Shown here: in pieces, positions 1-8,607 of the stretch
Position numbering within the stretch: position 1 is the stretch's first letter
Layout: every line of letters starts with the position of its first letter
Assembly: GCA_015680685.1 (NCBI GenBank)
Contig: MNCI01036292.1
Span: 815,026 to 879,025 of the forward strand
Source: Gnetum montanum
Lineage: Eukaryota; Streptophyta; Gnetopsida; Gnetales; Gnetaceae
Length of the DNA stretch: 64,000 nt
Direction: 5' to 3'
The notes under the pieces: generated by a model
Told to the model about the DNA's origin: nothing
The model's database searches: none
What the model saw: the letters and a program-made list of their open reading frames with translations, nothing else
Position numbers and translations under genes: made by a program

Positions 1-546
1 AATCCCTTCTTGACATATCACATGGCCTAATAAACTTCCAGATTTAACCCCAAAGATACACTTCTTAGGATTTAATGAAATACCAAACTCACGGCATCTG
101 TCGAAAACTTGCTGAAGATGATCGATATGATCTTCTTTCTTCTTTGAAAATACTATAATATCATCCAAATAAACCACCACGAATTTTCCTAATAAATCCT
201 TAAATGCTAAATCCATTGCTCTTTGAAAAGTAGCTCCGGCATTTGACAATCTGAATGGCATTCTTTAGTAAGTGAAAGTTCCCCACTTAGTGATAAATGA
301 TGTTTTGTATCTATCATTCTTATCAACCACGATTTGATTATAACCTGAGAAACTGTCTAGGAAAGAATATACTTGACAACTTGAGACTTTAATAAGCATC
401 TCATCAATTCTCGGAAGTGGATACTTATCTTTCTTTGAAGCATCATTGAGATTTCTAAAGTCTACACAAAGTCTTATATCACCATTTTTCTTTCTTACTG
501 GGAAAAGGTTAGCCAGCCATGTAGAATATCATACTAGATATATAAT
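1..546 (-). pseudogene. Element 1 reverse transcriptase, broken by stops
   Basis: The reading frame of the upstream pol ORF continues past its stop into the core of a Ty3/gypsy reverse transcriptase. Recognisable blocks are PVRKKNGDIRLCVDFRNLN, a FLDSFSGYNQI block, the polymerase motif YLDD (VVVYLDDIIVFS, about 170-205) and NPKKCIFGVKSG. In-frame stops occur at the N-terminal edge (the TAA ending the ORF at 547, then a TGA nine codons later) and at 265-267 just before RMPF. The domain is cut by the window edge. Family assignment is secure; activity is unlikely. Confidence 0.85.
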
Positions 547-2841
547 TTATGCTTGCAACAACTTCTTGATTTCAGCTTCCATAGCTAGTTCAAACGATGG
601 ATTGAATTTCCTTTGTTTTTGCTTGACTGTTTTGCAACCTTCTATTAAGGGAATCTTATGCGTCATCACATCTTGTCGAAAATATTTAAGATCATCATAA
701 GACCAATCAAAATTATCCAAATTATCTCGTAGGCATGACAACAAATCTTTCTTGAAATTTGAATCACTTTCCTTCGTAACATTTAACATCTTCGGTGCAT
801 TGTTTAATCCAAAATTCACTGCCACAAAAGCTTGACCACTTGGGTTTTGTATGTCCTTTCCAGTAAGTAAATTTTTCTTGAACTCATGTTCTAAATCAAT
901 CATCCTCTTTGGAATGAAATTAGCTTTTGAATTTGAAGACGTTTCGGGTATTACTTGACCCTCAAATTCTTGTTTATTTTTCATAAATCTTAGTACTTGA
1001 TCATCATCTTCAAATACTTGTAAATGCCTTATATTATCTGGTACGGATGGCTGATGTTCTTCTTCAATCATGACATCTTTGTAACCTTCTAATATTTGCA
1101 TATCCAATGTTGAAGCTGCTTTTGCCAAATAGTCTGCCATAAGATTCTCTGCTCTATTTACATGCTCTATTTGGCAATATTGAAACTGGTCTAACATCTT
1201 ACAAGCAAGTTGCTTATAAGGTCTTAAGAATGAGCTCTTTACAACACAGTTACCTTTTACTTGTTCACAGACTAATCTTGAGTCTCCTTTTATAGTGATT
1301 TCTTTGATCTTTTTGTCTAGAGCTATTCTCATACCAATGCATAAAGCTTCATACTCAGCCTTGTTGTTAGTACAAGGAAAAGATAAATGAATTGCCTTGA
1401 GAATTTCAGGTGTACCATTCTTGAATATAACTATTCCGACTCCTGCACCTTTTGAATTACATGAACCATCAAAGTATAACTCCCATTTATCTTCTTGCTT
1501 TGATTGTTCTTTTTCAGGACTATAACTTTCTTGGAGTGTACAAATTTTGTTTTCAACACCTCCTTTTTCAACCATTTTACTTTTTCCATTTGAAGTAATG
1601 TTATCAATCATCAAAGGTTCACTATAGATGTATATTTGATTTGGTTCTCCTTTCCAAGGTAACCACATGTGAGAATAATCTGTTGATATGTAACCTGAGA
1701 AATTCTTGCTCCAACTTCTACTCAATAAGAGACTATGTGAATCTGGTATATCTGCCACTTGAATAGTTACTCTACTTCTGATGCGGGGTTCAGAAGCAAT
1801 TTCCAATAGAACATTTGGTAATTGACCCACAATCTTCACTCTACTTTTATCCACTTGAACAATCTTTTTATTTGATTTTTCAGGAATCAAACCAAGTTTC
1901 TTACATATAGACAATGGCATTATAGTAGACGTAGCTCCAGAATCAACCAAACAATTGTGTAAGAATTTATCCTTTAATTTCATTGTCAAAAGGAAAGGAG
2001 GAGCTTCCTTATCATGTGAAGTCTTTAATTTCTCATCATTACTAGACACATAACTTAACTCTGATTCTCTAGCTCTCCTTTTACCTTTAATGAACTCTAA
2101 AGCCTTTCTTTGCTGATCTCCTATTTGAAGCAACTGATAGAGGCTAATATTGGCTTTGACATGTTTAAGGTCTTCTATCAAATCATATTCTCCATCACCA
2201 ATGAAGCTTGATCTCTTTATCCATTTGTTGAAAGACTGATTTGGAGTGCTTTGCTCCACTTGATTGTCTTTACCTTTATTCTTATCCCTTCTACTTGGCT
2301 CAAAAGCTTTTCTCTTAGTAGATGGATCAGTAATAACATTTGGGGGTCTAGAAGTAGTTAGTCTTTCCTTAGATCGAAGACTATATCCATTTTCCTCATT
2401 GTTATTACATTCTTCATCTGAAGACATATCTTCTTCAGAACTTGATAGAGAAGAAGTATCACTAGATCCATTGCTAGAAGATTTACTTGCATAATGAACA
2501 CTAGATAACTCATTATCAGATTCAATATCAAGAAAGTTGGACATAATAAGATCACTTTCATCCTCATCTTCTACTAACTTAGTGTCTTGATGTTTATGCT
2601 TTCTATTTTTCCTTTCTTCCTTGATATTAACTCTTGCCAATGCTTTTTCAAGCTTCACTATTTTGTTAGACATATCTCTCATTAATTGTCCTTTTTCAGA
2701 TCCTACTCTTTCATGTTCTTGCTCTATCTTAACATGAGATGGACCTGGTAAAGCTTTAAATTGAGCAAAATCTTGCATAGGAATCATAACTCTTTCTTCT
2801 CTTTTTTGAATTGCAATATTTTCTTCAGGATTCAAGTTCAA
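547..2841 (-). CDS. Element 1 pol: aspartic protease, archaeal-type RNase H, start of RT
   Basis: A 764-codon open frame. Residues 1-280 are a charged linker with a possible coiled coil and Ser/Glu/Asp-rich stretches. The retroviral-type aspartic protease follows, with active site DSGATS at about residue 300. From about residue 453 there is an RNase H with all four acidic positions in good context: FDGS (457), AEYEAL, KGDSRL and NLMADYLA. From about residue 650 the N-terminal part of RT begins and is cut by a stop. The frame continues directly from gag, separated only by one TAG at 2842-2844, so the first listed codon is TTG rather than ATG. RNase H upstream of RT is unusual for gypsy elements, which normally carry it after RT. 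Confidence 0.85.
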   Translation of the reverse strand: MNLNPEENIAIQKREERVMIPMQDFAQFKALPGPSHVKIEQEHERVGSEKGQLMRDMSNKIVKLEKALARVNIKEERKNRKHKHQDTKLVEDEDESDLIMSNFLDIESDNELSSVHYASKSSSNGSSDTSSLSSSEEDMSSDEECNNNEENGYSLRSKERLTTSRPPNVITDPSTKRKAFEPSRRDKNKGKDNQVEQSTPNQSFNKWIKRSSFIGDGEYDLIEDLKHVKANISLYQLLQIGDQQRKALEFIKGKRRARESELSYVSSNDEKLKTSHDKEAPPFLLTMKLKDKFLHNCLVDSGATSTIMPLSICKKLGLIPEKSNKKIVQVDKSRVKIVGQLPNVLLEIASEPRIRSRVTIQVADIPDSHSLLLSRSWSKNFSGYISTDYSHMWLPWKGEPNQIYIYSEPLMIDNITSNGKSKMVEKGGVENKICTLQESYSPEKEQSKQEDKWELYFDGSCNSKGAGVGIVIFKNGTPEILKAIHLSFPCTNNKAEYEALCIGMRIALDKKIKEITIKGDSRLVCEQVKGNCVVKSSFLRPYKQLACKMLDQFQYCQIEHVNRAENLMADYLAKAASTLDMQILEGYKDVMIEEEHQPSVPDNIRHLQVFEDDDQVLRFMKNKQEFEGQVIPETSSNSKANFIPKRMIDLEHEFKKNLLTGKDIQNPSGQAFVAVNFGLNNAPKMLNVTKESDSNFKKDLLSCLRDNLDNFDWSYDDLKYFRQDVMTHKIPLIEGCKTVKQKQRKFNPSFELAMEAEIKKLLQA

Positions 2842-3624
2842 CTATTTTTCTAACTGTATAGCTTCACTAAAGTAGTCATTTAGTGTAGTTAAGTTTGGAG
2901 TTCTCCTTAACCAAATTGAAATGTTGGGGTTGACAGCCTTAAGATAAGTTTCTTTAAGCATTTCTTCTGATGGCCTATATTGTCTTTGAAAGAGTCCACA
3001 AATTCGTTGAAACTTGATGTTAAAATCTCTAATTGACTCTTTAACTCCTTGCTTAGCTTGTATTAGCCCACAGTATAGTTGTTGTTGATCTAATTGATTA
3101 CCAAACTGGGCTAAGAAAAGATTCTTCATGTCATCCCAACTTGTAATACTATTACTTGGTAAGTTTGAATACCAAATCTGAGCCATATCCTTTAGATTTG
3201 ATACAAACAACCTACAAGCTTGATCTTGATGTTGAATATTTGCATGAGCTAAAGCTAACTCAAACATGTGAATATATTCTTCAGCTAAATAAGCTTTTCC
3301 AGGAATGAAAGGCTCAGGCAAATATTTGTAAACTACCTTAGGAATATCATTGTAGTTTTGAAATCCTAACGGTGTAACTCCTTGCCAAGGATTTTCCATC
3401 CTATTCCTTTGAAATGTTGAACTTTGAAACTTTCTAGATCTTCTATTACGAATTGATAAACCAAAGATAATGGGTGATCTTCTTGATCTTCTAGTTTTCA
3501 CTCCACTACTTGTTCCCAATTCAGAAACTTTATTTTCTTCTTCTTCTGATGAAGAATCAGTCTTAGAATCTAGAATATCCTTTGAAACTTTTAAACTTTC
3601 CAAACTATGAAATTTCTTGGTCAT
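2842..3624 (-). CDS. Element 1 gag (capsid-like) protein
   Basis: A 260-codon frame starting 92 bp inside the PBS. The first 85 residues are acidic then basic (TRRSRRSP). Residues 90-255 match the plant retrotransposon gag fold: ACRLFVSNLKDMAQIWYSNL, WDDMKNLFLAQF, IRDFNIKFQRIC. It would form the virus-like particle that packages element RNA. No CCHC zinc knuckle is visible here or in the continuing pol frame. The stop is a TAG followed in the same frame by pol, so readthrough or a simple nonsense mutation are both possible. The ATG at 3622-3624 is the first in frame after the leader. Confidence 0.85.
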   Translation of the reverse strand: MTKKFHSLESLKVSKDILDSKTDSSSEEEENKVSELGTSSGVKTRRSRRSPIIFGLSIRNRRSRKFQSSTFQRNRMENPWQGVTPLGFQNYNDIPKVVYKYLPEPFIPGKAYLAEEYIHMFELALAHANIQHQDQACRLFVSNLKDMAQIWYSNLPSNSITSWDDMKNLFLAQFGNQLDQQQLYCGLIQAKQGVKESIRDFNIKFQRICGLFQRQYRPSEEMLKETYLKAVNPNISIWLRRTPNLTTLNDYFSEAIQLEK

Positions 3625-3716
3625 GAACTGAAAATAGTATCTAATTCTTAAGCCTTACAAATAATTGTTGATTTGCTAAAAGTATAAGGCTTATGAACCT
3701 AGAGGCTTAATTTTCA

Positions 3717-3734
3717 GCCCTCCTTCTAGAGCCA
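3717..3734 (-). other. Primer-binding site of element 1
   Basis: The minus strand reads TGGCTCTAGAAGGAGGGC, eight bases inside the LTR edge. From memory of plant tRNA-Asn(GUU), this pairs with its 3' end with one mismatch. The same site is found in elements A and B. Confidence 0.75.
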
Positions 3735-4960
3735 AAAGAAACTGTTGGCGACCGTTTGGGACGCGACCGCCAACGGGTTGTCCTCGAACAGGATTTAGGT
3801 GTCTGCTGGTCTCTGGCTACACCAAGGCCCAGATACCTCCAAATAACTCAGTAGTTAATGTGAGTATGTGTGTGTGCTGTTGCGGCGTGCGGTTGTATGA
3901 AATGTGACAATTTCATTGTGTGTGAACTACAAATGACTTACTTTAAAGAGATTCAGCCAACTTTGTCCGGTATGTGAGTTATTTAAAGTTTCCTATTTTG
4001 TTCAACTACCTAGTCTACGCGGTCCCTATAATACCTGCTTGTAACAATTAAAATTTTGCATAAACATTTGAGCACAAATCCTCAAATCTACTCCTAATTT
4101 TCCCCAGAGAGAGAGAGATAGTTCCACAAGAAAACTAGAAATAGAGCAAGATTCAATGGAAATAGACAGAAAAGAAAAGAAAGTAGAGTTGTGTGAATCT
4201 CAAATACTTAAACAAGGTAAAATGACACGAGTAAACACATCACAATAAAGCTATCCCAAATTCAATATCTACGAATTGTTCAAACTTTCAAGGCTCAACC
4301 AAGCAATATCTTCAAGACATTCCTACTGTGCTACCAAAAATCGCTGCGTAAACTACCATGTACGAGACTCCACTTTGACTAGACAATAGATGCCATCGAT
4401 TGCATTCAAATAGAACCTTTAAAAGACTTGATAATTTCTGATTGAAATAACACGGAAAATCACTTTAAAGATAAAGAAGCTATTCTGGTCCCATCAAAAT
4501 ACCAAAGATTTTCTGAACCCTCTCGGCTACTAAATTATTCCACGGCGTGACTACAAACAGAGGCTCTCTTCCAACAACCCAATAACAGTTCCCAAACGTT
4601 GCATAATAAAGAAATTTACTACTAAAATGCTCTTAAGGCTTTCATTCACTAGCGCTTCTATGGAAAAATTGTAACAGAAATTTCTATCGGGCAACAAGAA
4701 CAATAAGAGCAATCTAAAAATCCAAAAATTACTCGCCAAGGATGATACTATCTAAACCACTAGCTAAGCAATTTAAACAAAACAAACATGAAATGCATAA
4801 CTCACAAGACCATGACAAAGAGGGTGAAATCTTTATTCTAGCAAGCCATCTTGCAAACAATCTTCTTTACAAGTCTTCCAAGTATGATGTGATGCTCTCC
4901 AATCTTCTTCTCCAAGTTTTTCCCCCTTCTCCCCGTTTTTTTTCCTGACCCTTGAAGCCT

Positions 4961-4968
4961 ATTTATAG
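4961..4968 (-). promoter_or_regulatory. TATA box in element 1 LTR
   Basis: The minus strand reads CCTATAAATAGG. It sits about 345 bp inside the LTR's transcriptional 5' end and is the best core promoter candidate for element 1, placing U3 between it and 5311. Confidence 0.6.
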
Positions 4969-5017
4969 GATTCCAAGGTAGGTAGGGAAGTTACAATTTT
5001 TTAAAATATCTTATAAC

Positions 5018-5180
5018 TTCTCTCCCAAGTAACTTGGACAACCAATAGGAGATTACTTACTAATTATCCTAGCTAACTTTACTCCCAAGCAACTTGGCCA
5101 ACCAATAGGAGATGATTTACCAAACATCCTAGCTAACTTTACTCTCAAGTAACTTGGCCAACAAGCTAGGAAGTATTTAA
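5018..5180 (-). repeat. U3 tandem repeat with CCAAT boxes
   Basis: Three diverged copies of a unit of roughly 60-70 bp share the words CTCCCAAGTAACTTGG, CCAACCAATAGGAGAT and ATCCTAGCTAACTTTACT. They lie just upstream of the TATA box in the element's sense, where promoter-proximal repeats are common in LTRs. Confidence 0.65.
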
Positions 5181-5332
5181 CTTAAGAAGTTAGGAGGTTG
5201 GGGAATAAATAAATATTGTTTTGAAAGTAATTCCATCAATCCCATATAATGGTTCACAAATATATCAATATGAGGCTCTTAATGTTTTAATAACAAGGTG
5301 ATAATGCAACATTTACCTTGGAATAAATGTTG

Positions 5333-5518
5333 TTATTGATACCTTGTTATTAAATATAATGTAAAAAAATGAGAAAGAAACCAAATTTGAACTTTAATCT
5401 CGAATGCAAGGGTGCTAGACTTGGAACAGTTATCAAATATTCTTGAAATATCCCGCTTCTTTCCAGGATCGTCAGCAACCACCGCCGTGAGAGAAGGCTC
5501 AGCAGCTGCATCCGGCAT
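5333..5518 (-). CDS. Exon-like fragment of an unrecognised gene
   Basis: A short open frame whose first 42 codons (MPDAAAEPSLTAVV, then DDPGKKRDISRIFDN and STLAFEIK) have gene-like, GC-richer codon use unlike the AT-rich DNA to the left. It begins with ATG after a purine-rich leader, and GC-rich sequence to about 5860 could hold its promoter (a weak TATA-like ATAAATAG on the minus strand near 5845-5852). After FEIK the composition turns AT-rich, as if an intron begins, and the element 1 LTR starts within 25 bp of the frame's end. I do not recognise the protein. It could be a first exon of a host gene split by element 1, or chance. Confidence 0.3.
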   Translation of the reverse strand: MPDAAAEPSLTAVVADDPGKKRDISRIFDNCSKSSTLAFEIKVQIWFLSHFFTLYLITRYQ

Positions 5519-6540
5519 CGTTACTTCGTCTGATTACTGGAGGAAGATCTAGAAATAGACTTCATTCATAGGATAGATTGCCCTGAATCGTAGGGTTTTG
5601 GTTGTAAGAACTAATTTATTTTACCCCAAATTTGCCAGGGCTTCCTGTGCTTCCACGTTTTTGTAAATTGTTCTTTCAAATTTTCGCCATTGATTTCAGA
5701 TTTTAGGGCCATCATGTCATGGATCAATTGCCGCGGTAGAGCACCCTTTTTCTTTTGTTTTAGAACTTATCGGTGAAGATTCAGTGGCACGGCATCTGCG
5801 CGGAGGTCTCGGTGGCTCTGTTTGCCCTGACCCGGGCGTCCAACGCTATTTATGATTCACTATTTTTCTTTTTAAATACCGATGTCTATTTTTGGCTTAA
5901 ACGGGGCGGCGAACGTCAGCGTCATCAGAGGCAGGCAAACCAACTGCATAAACTTGAATTCGGAAGTGAGTCCCTACAAAAGAAATTTCAGCACAACGTG
6001 GCCAGCAGAAATGCCGTTGGTTTGAGGTTAAAAGAACATTCGATTTTCTGTGTAACAGCAAACCATTTCAGGGTAAAAACCCTTGCATTCCTCTGTGCGA
6101 TTCCTGCATTTTTTTTGCAACGAAAAACTAATATTCTTTTGGATTATTTTTCCTTCTCCCGTCTGTCTTCCATTGTGCATAAGAGCTGGAACTGTGTCTG
6201 TTTTTTCTTTGGTCATAAAAACATTATTCACTCCTTATTAACTTTGATATTTTCCTTGATTCCCCCGTAAACAGGATCGGTTCTTTTACCTCTTCACTTA
6301 TTTTCCATCCTTCATTTTCCAAAGGAGCATGATAAATTTTTCTTATCATTAAAACAAATTCATCTTCCTTTAACTATTCTTCTTAGATATCAAAGTATAA
6401 AATATCATTTAAACACAAACACCATGTATATTTCTCTTGAATATCCCTTGTGACTTTATTCATATTTTATCATCTTGCTGCTCCATGAAATGGCTAAATG
6501 TATCAACACTTACCTTGCCAATTTCACATCATGGAAAATG
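5519..6540. other. Non-coding stretch, no retroelement match
   Basis: No retrotransposon domain is visible on either strand. The part to about 5990 is GC-richer and may be promoter or 5' UTR of the minus-strand exon-like fragment. The part from 6100 to 6540 is AT-rich. A 165-codon plus-strand frame at 5773-6270 has low-complexity, membrane-like composition and no recognisable motif; I treat it as chance. Confidence 0.4.
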
Positions 6541-6554
6541 GTCGAAAACTCTTC

Positions 6555-6648
6555 TAGTTGAGCGTCATGGCGGACGTGTGCAAGAAATGCAAATTTTATG
6601 TCGTAGTGGATGTGTACAACTTTGCTAGTTTTACATTGTAGCGGACGT
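6555..6648. repeat. Degenerate boundary motif array behind integrase of A
   Basis: Three imperfect copies of a motif with core TAGTT(T/G)A...GTC-T-GCGGAC lie at 6555-6575, 6590-6611 and 6624-6648. Related arrays occur behind integrase in B (19352-19630) and C (41287-41440), and on both sides of the antisense gene in A and B. Confidence 0.6.
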
Positions 6649-6680
6649 GATGTTACCTTGTGTTTGGGCTAAGTCCATGC

Positions 6681-7610
6681 TTAGATGTGGTACCACTTTA
6701 GATACAAGTAATTCACTGGATTTGGTAGCTCATTGCCATTGATATCCGCTAACTTGAATGCTCCGTTGCCATATGCACTGATGACCAGGAAAGGGCCTTC
6801 CCAATTTGTAGAGAATTTGCCTACTGGTTCACAAATGGCCTTGAGAACTAAGTCTCCTTTCTTGATTGGTCATTGATGCAAATTATGTTGGTGCTTCTGT
6901 CTTTGTTTGTCCTGATATTTTTCGATGGTATCAAGTGTCTGGATGCACTTCTCTTCCACTGAGTCTAAATCCACGCTCCTAGACTCATTGTGTTGATTCT
7001 CATTTATAACTATGGTGAGGACCATCCGCAATGAGGGAACCTGTAATTCTAGGGGCAACACTGCTTCGGATCCATAGACTAGACTATAGGGCATCCTGTC
7101 TGTAGCTGTTCTACACGTCGTAAAATACGCCCATAGCACGTAGAGGGATTTTTCATGCCATCGTTTCTTGTTGTTTCTGAGCATCTTCTTGAGTAGATTG
7201 ATAATTACTTTGTTTTTTGTCATTTCTTTGTTGCTTGCAGGTAATAGGGTGAAGAAAAAGATTACTTGAAACCAAGGTTATCGCAAAATGATTTGGTTTC
7301 GACACTACTAAATTGTGGCCCATTGTTGGTCACAATAGTCATAGGAAGTCCAAATATGGTTACTATATTGTCTAAGATGAAATGGCAAACCTGTTGAGAT
7401 GTAATATTCCTTAAGGGGATAGCCTCAACCCACTTCGTGAAATACTCAGTGGCAGTGATAATGAAACTATGTCCTGTGGAAGACTTAGGCACGATGGGAC
7501 CTATGATATCTAGTCCCCATCGTTGGAATGACCAAGTAATTTATGTAGTGTGTAACTCTATTGGTGACACATCTATTAGATTTGCATAATGTTGGCATGT
7601 GTCATACGTC
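6681..7610 (-). pseudogene. Element A integrase, decayed
   Basis: Integrase core and C-terminal part of element A in several frames. The core reads KSSTGHSFIITATEYFTKWV, then FGLPMTIVTNNGPQFSS, where the second catalytic Asp of the D,D-35-E triad is changed to Asn (TNNGPQF against TDNGPQF in B). The region around the catalytic Glu is scrambled. The tail with AVLPLELQVPSLR and an NWEGPF chromo-like end (6690-6870) is recognisable and ends in TAA at 6681-6683. Inactive by inspection. Confidence 0.85.
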
Positions 7611-8555
7611 TTAACTTTGGTAAGGTAGTCTTTTTCCGTGTATGGCCAATAGTACCCTAGGCATCTCGTGGACTTCACTAACTATCCGTTGTGCTTGGTC
7701 ATTATTAATGCAGGTTAGCAATACCCCATTGAAAGAGCATCTATAGAGAGTACTGTCTCCAATGATGACGTATTTCCTGACATGCTTGTGTACTATGTCT
7801 TTTTGTGCATGTGTTAGCTTGTGTAGTGGTTTGCCATGCAGAAGGTAAGTCTTAATCTTGTCGTACCATTCTGGCGTTCCTCCCATGTTTAATGAAGAGA
7901 TTAGCACCGCTTGAATGATGGGATCTATACATTCCATCATTAAAGTAGTCCAAGTGGCAAACAAATGTGGTGGCACATTTAGTGCTAGTGTGGCCAGTGC
8001 ATCAGCCACATTGTTTTCATTGCATGGCACATGTTGGGTATTGATCTTTACAAATTGTTTCAGGAGATCTTTAGCCATATCGTAGTAGGGCTGTAGATGC
8101 ACAACTTTGTAGGCATAGACTCTTGTGATTTTATTGATAATGAGCATCAAATCGCCTCGGATTGCCAAGTGTTGAATGTTGAGTTCCTTGGCTATCAGCA
8201 ATCCTCTGAGGAGTCCCTCGTACTCTGCCACATTGTTCGTACAAGGGAAGGTCAAGTGGTAAGCCAATGGATGCACATCCTTAGGGGAGAGCGTAATAAT
8301 AGTGGCAGCACTACCGCCTCTAGTATTCAAAGCTCTGTCAAAGTATAATGTCACTTTGAGGCCTGTTGATATAGGGCTTAAACTATGTATATGCTCATCT
8401 GGAAATTCTGGCTCTATCGTAGCTTGGTCTTTAATAGGTGATGTTGCAGGCTCGTCAGCTGTGACTTGACCTTTAGTGGACAATTGGCCAACATAATGTA
8501 AGTTGAATTCAGCTGTGATAGCTTTCCAATGAGCTATCCTACTACTCTCATACAA
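7611..8555 (-). CDS. Element A second RNase H (archaeal type) plus integrase N-terminal part
   Basis: A 314-codon open frame. Residues 65-200 are an RNase H with YFDRA, VAEYEGLLRGL, IRGDLML and NNVADALATLAL, which supply the Asp-Glu-Asp-Asp set; the first motif has Arg where B has Gly (FDGAS). A linker (GGTPEWYDKIKTYLLHG) and the start of the integrase zinc region follow. In the Tat group of plant gypsy elements this extra RNase H lies between the gypsy RNase H and integrase, as here. The frame is open but flanked by broken ones, so the element as a whole is dead. Confidence 0.8.
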   Translation of the reverse strand: MYESSRIAHWKAITAEFNLHYVGQLSTKGQVTADEPATSPIKDQATIEPEFPDEHIHSLSPISTGLKVTLYFDRALNTRGGSAATIITLSPKDVHPLAYHLTFPCTNNVAEYEGLLRGLLIAKELNIQHLAIRGDLMLIINKITRVYAYKVVHLQPYYDMAKDLLKQFVKINTQHVPCNENNVADALATLALNVPPHLFATWTTLMMECIDPIIQAVLISSLNMGGTPEWYDKIKTYLLHGKPLHKLTHAQKDIVHKHVRKYVIIGDSTLYRCSFNGVLLTCINNDQAQRIVSEVHEMPRVLLAIHGKRLPYQS

Positions 8556-8607
8556 GTTGTTTAAGATAGCCCAAAAAACATTGTTTTTGTAAATTATGTT
8601 GACCTGG

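Larger units (their letters stand above)
1..5311 (-). mobile_element. Ty3/gypsy LTR retrotransposon 'element 1', partial
   Basis: Minus-strand element that runs off the left edge of the window. Reading from its 5' end (right side) it has an LTR (3743-5311), a primer-binding site (3717-3734), a short leader, gag, then protease, RNase H and reverse transcriptase. RNase H lies between protease and RT, unlike the order in elements A and B here. The rest of RT, any further RNase H, integrase and the 3' LTR would lie outside. The coding region has few breaks (a TAG between gag and pol and three stops in RT), so it looks younger than the other gypsy copies in the window. Confidence 0.9.
3743..5311 (-). 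repeat. 5' LTR of element 1
   Basis: The plus strand begins TGTTGGCG next to the PBS and ends GCAACA, so the LTR has TG...CA ends with a 5-bp terminal inverted repeat (TGTTG/CAACA). Length is about 1,569 bp. It contains a minus-strand TATA box and, upstream of it in the element's sense, three diverged copies of a 60-70-bp unit. The partner LTR is outside the window, so the right edge rests on the ends alone. An inverted repeat crosses this edge. Confidence 0.65.

Noticed and set aside
5773-6270. 165-codon plus-strand open frame
   Set aside because: Low-complexity, Phe/Leu-rich composition, no motif, and it overlaps a likely promoter region of the minus-strand exon-like piece; treated as chance.
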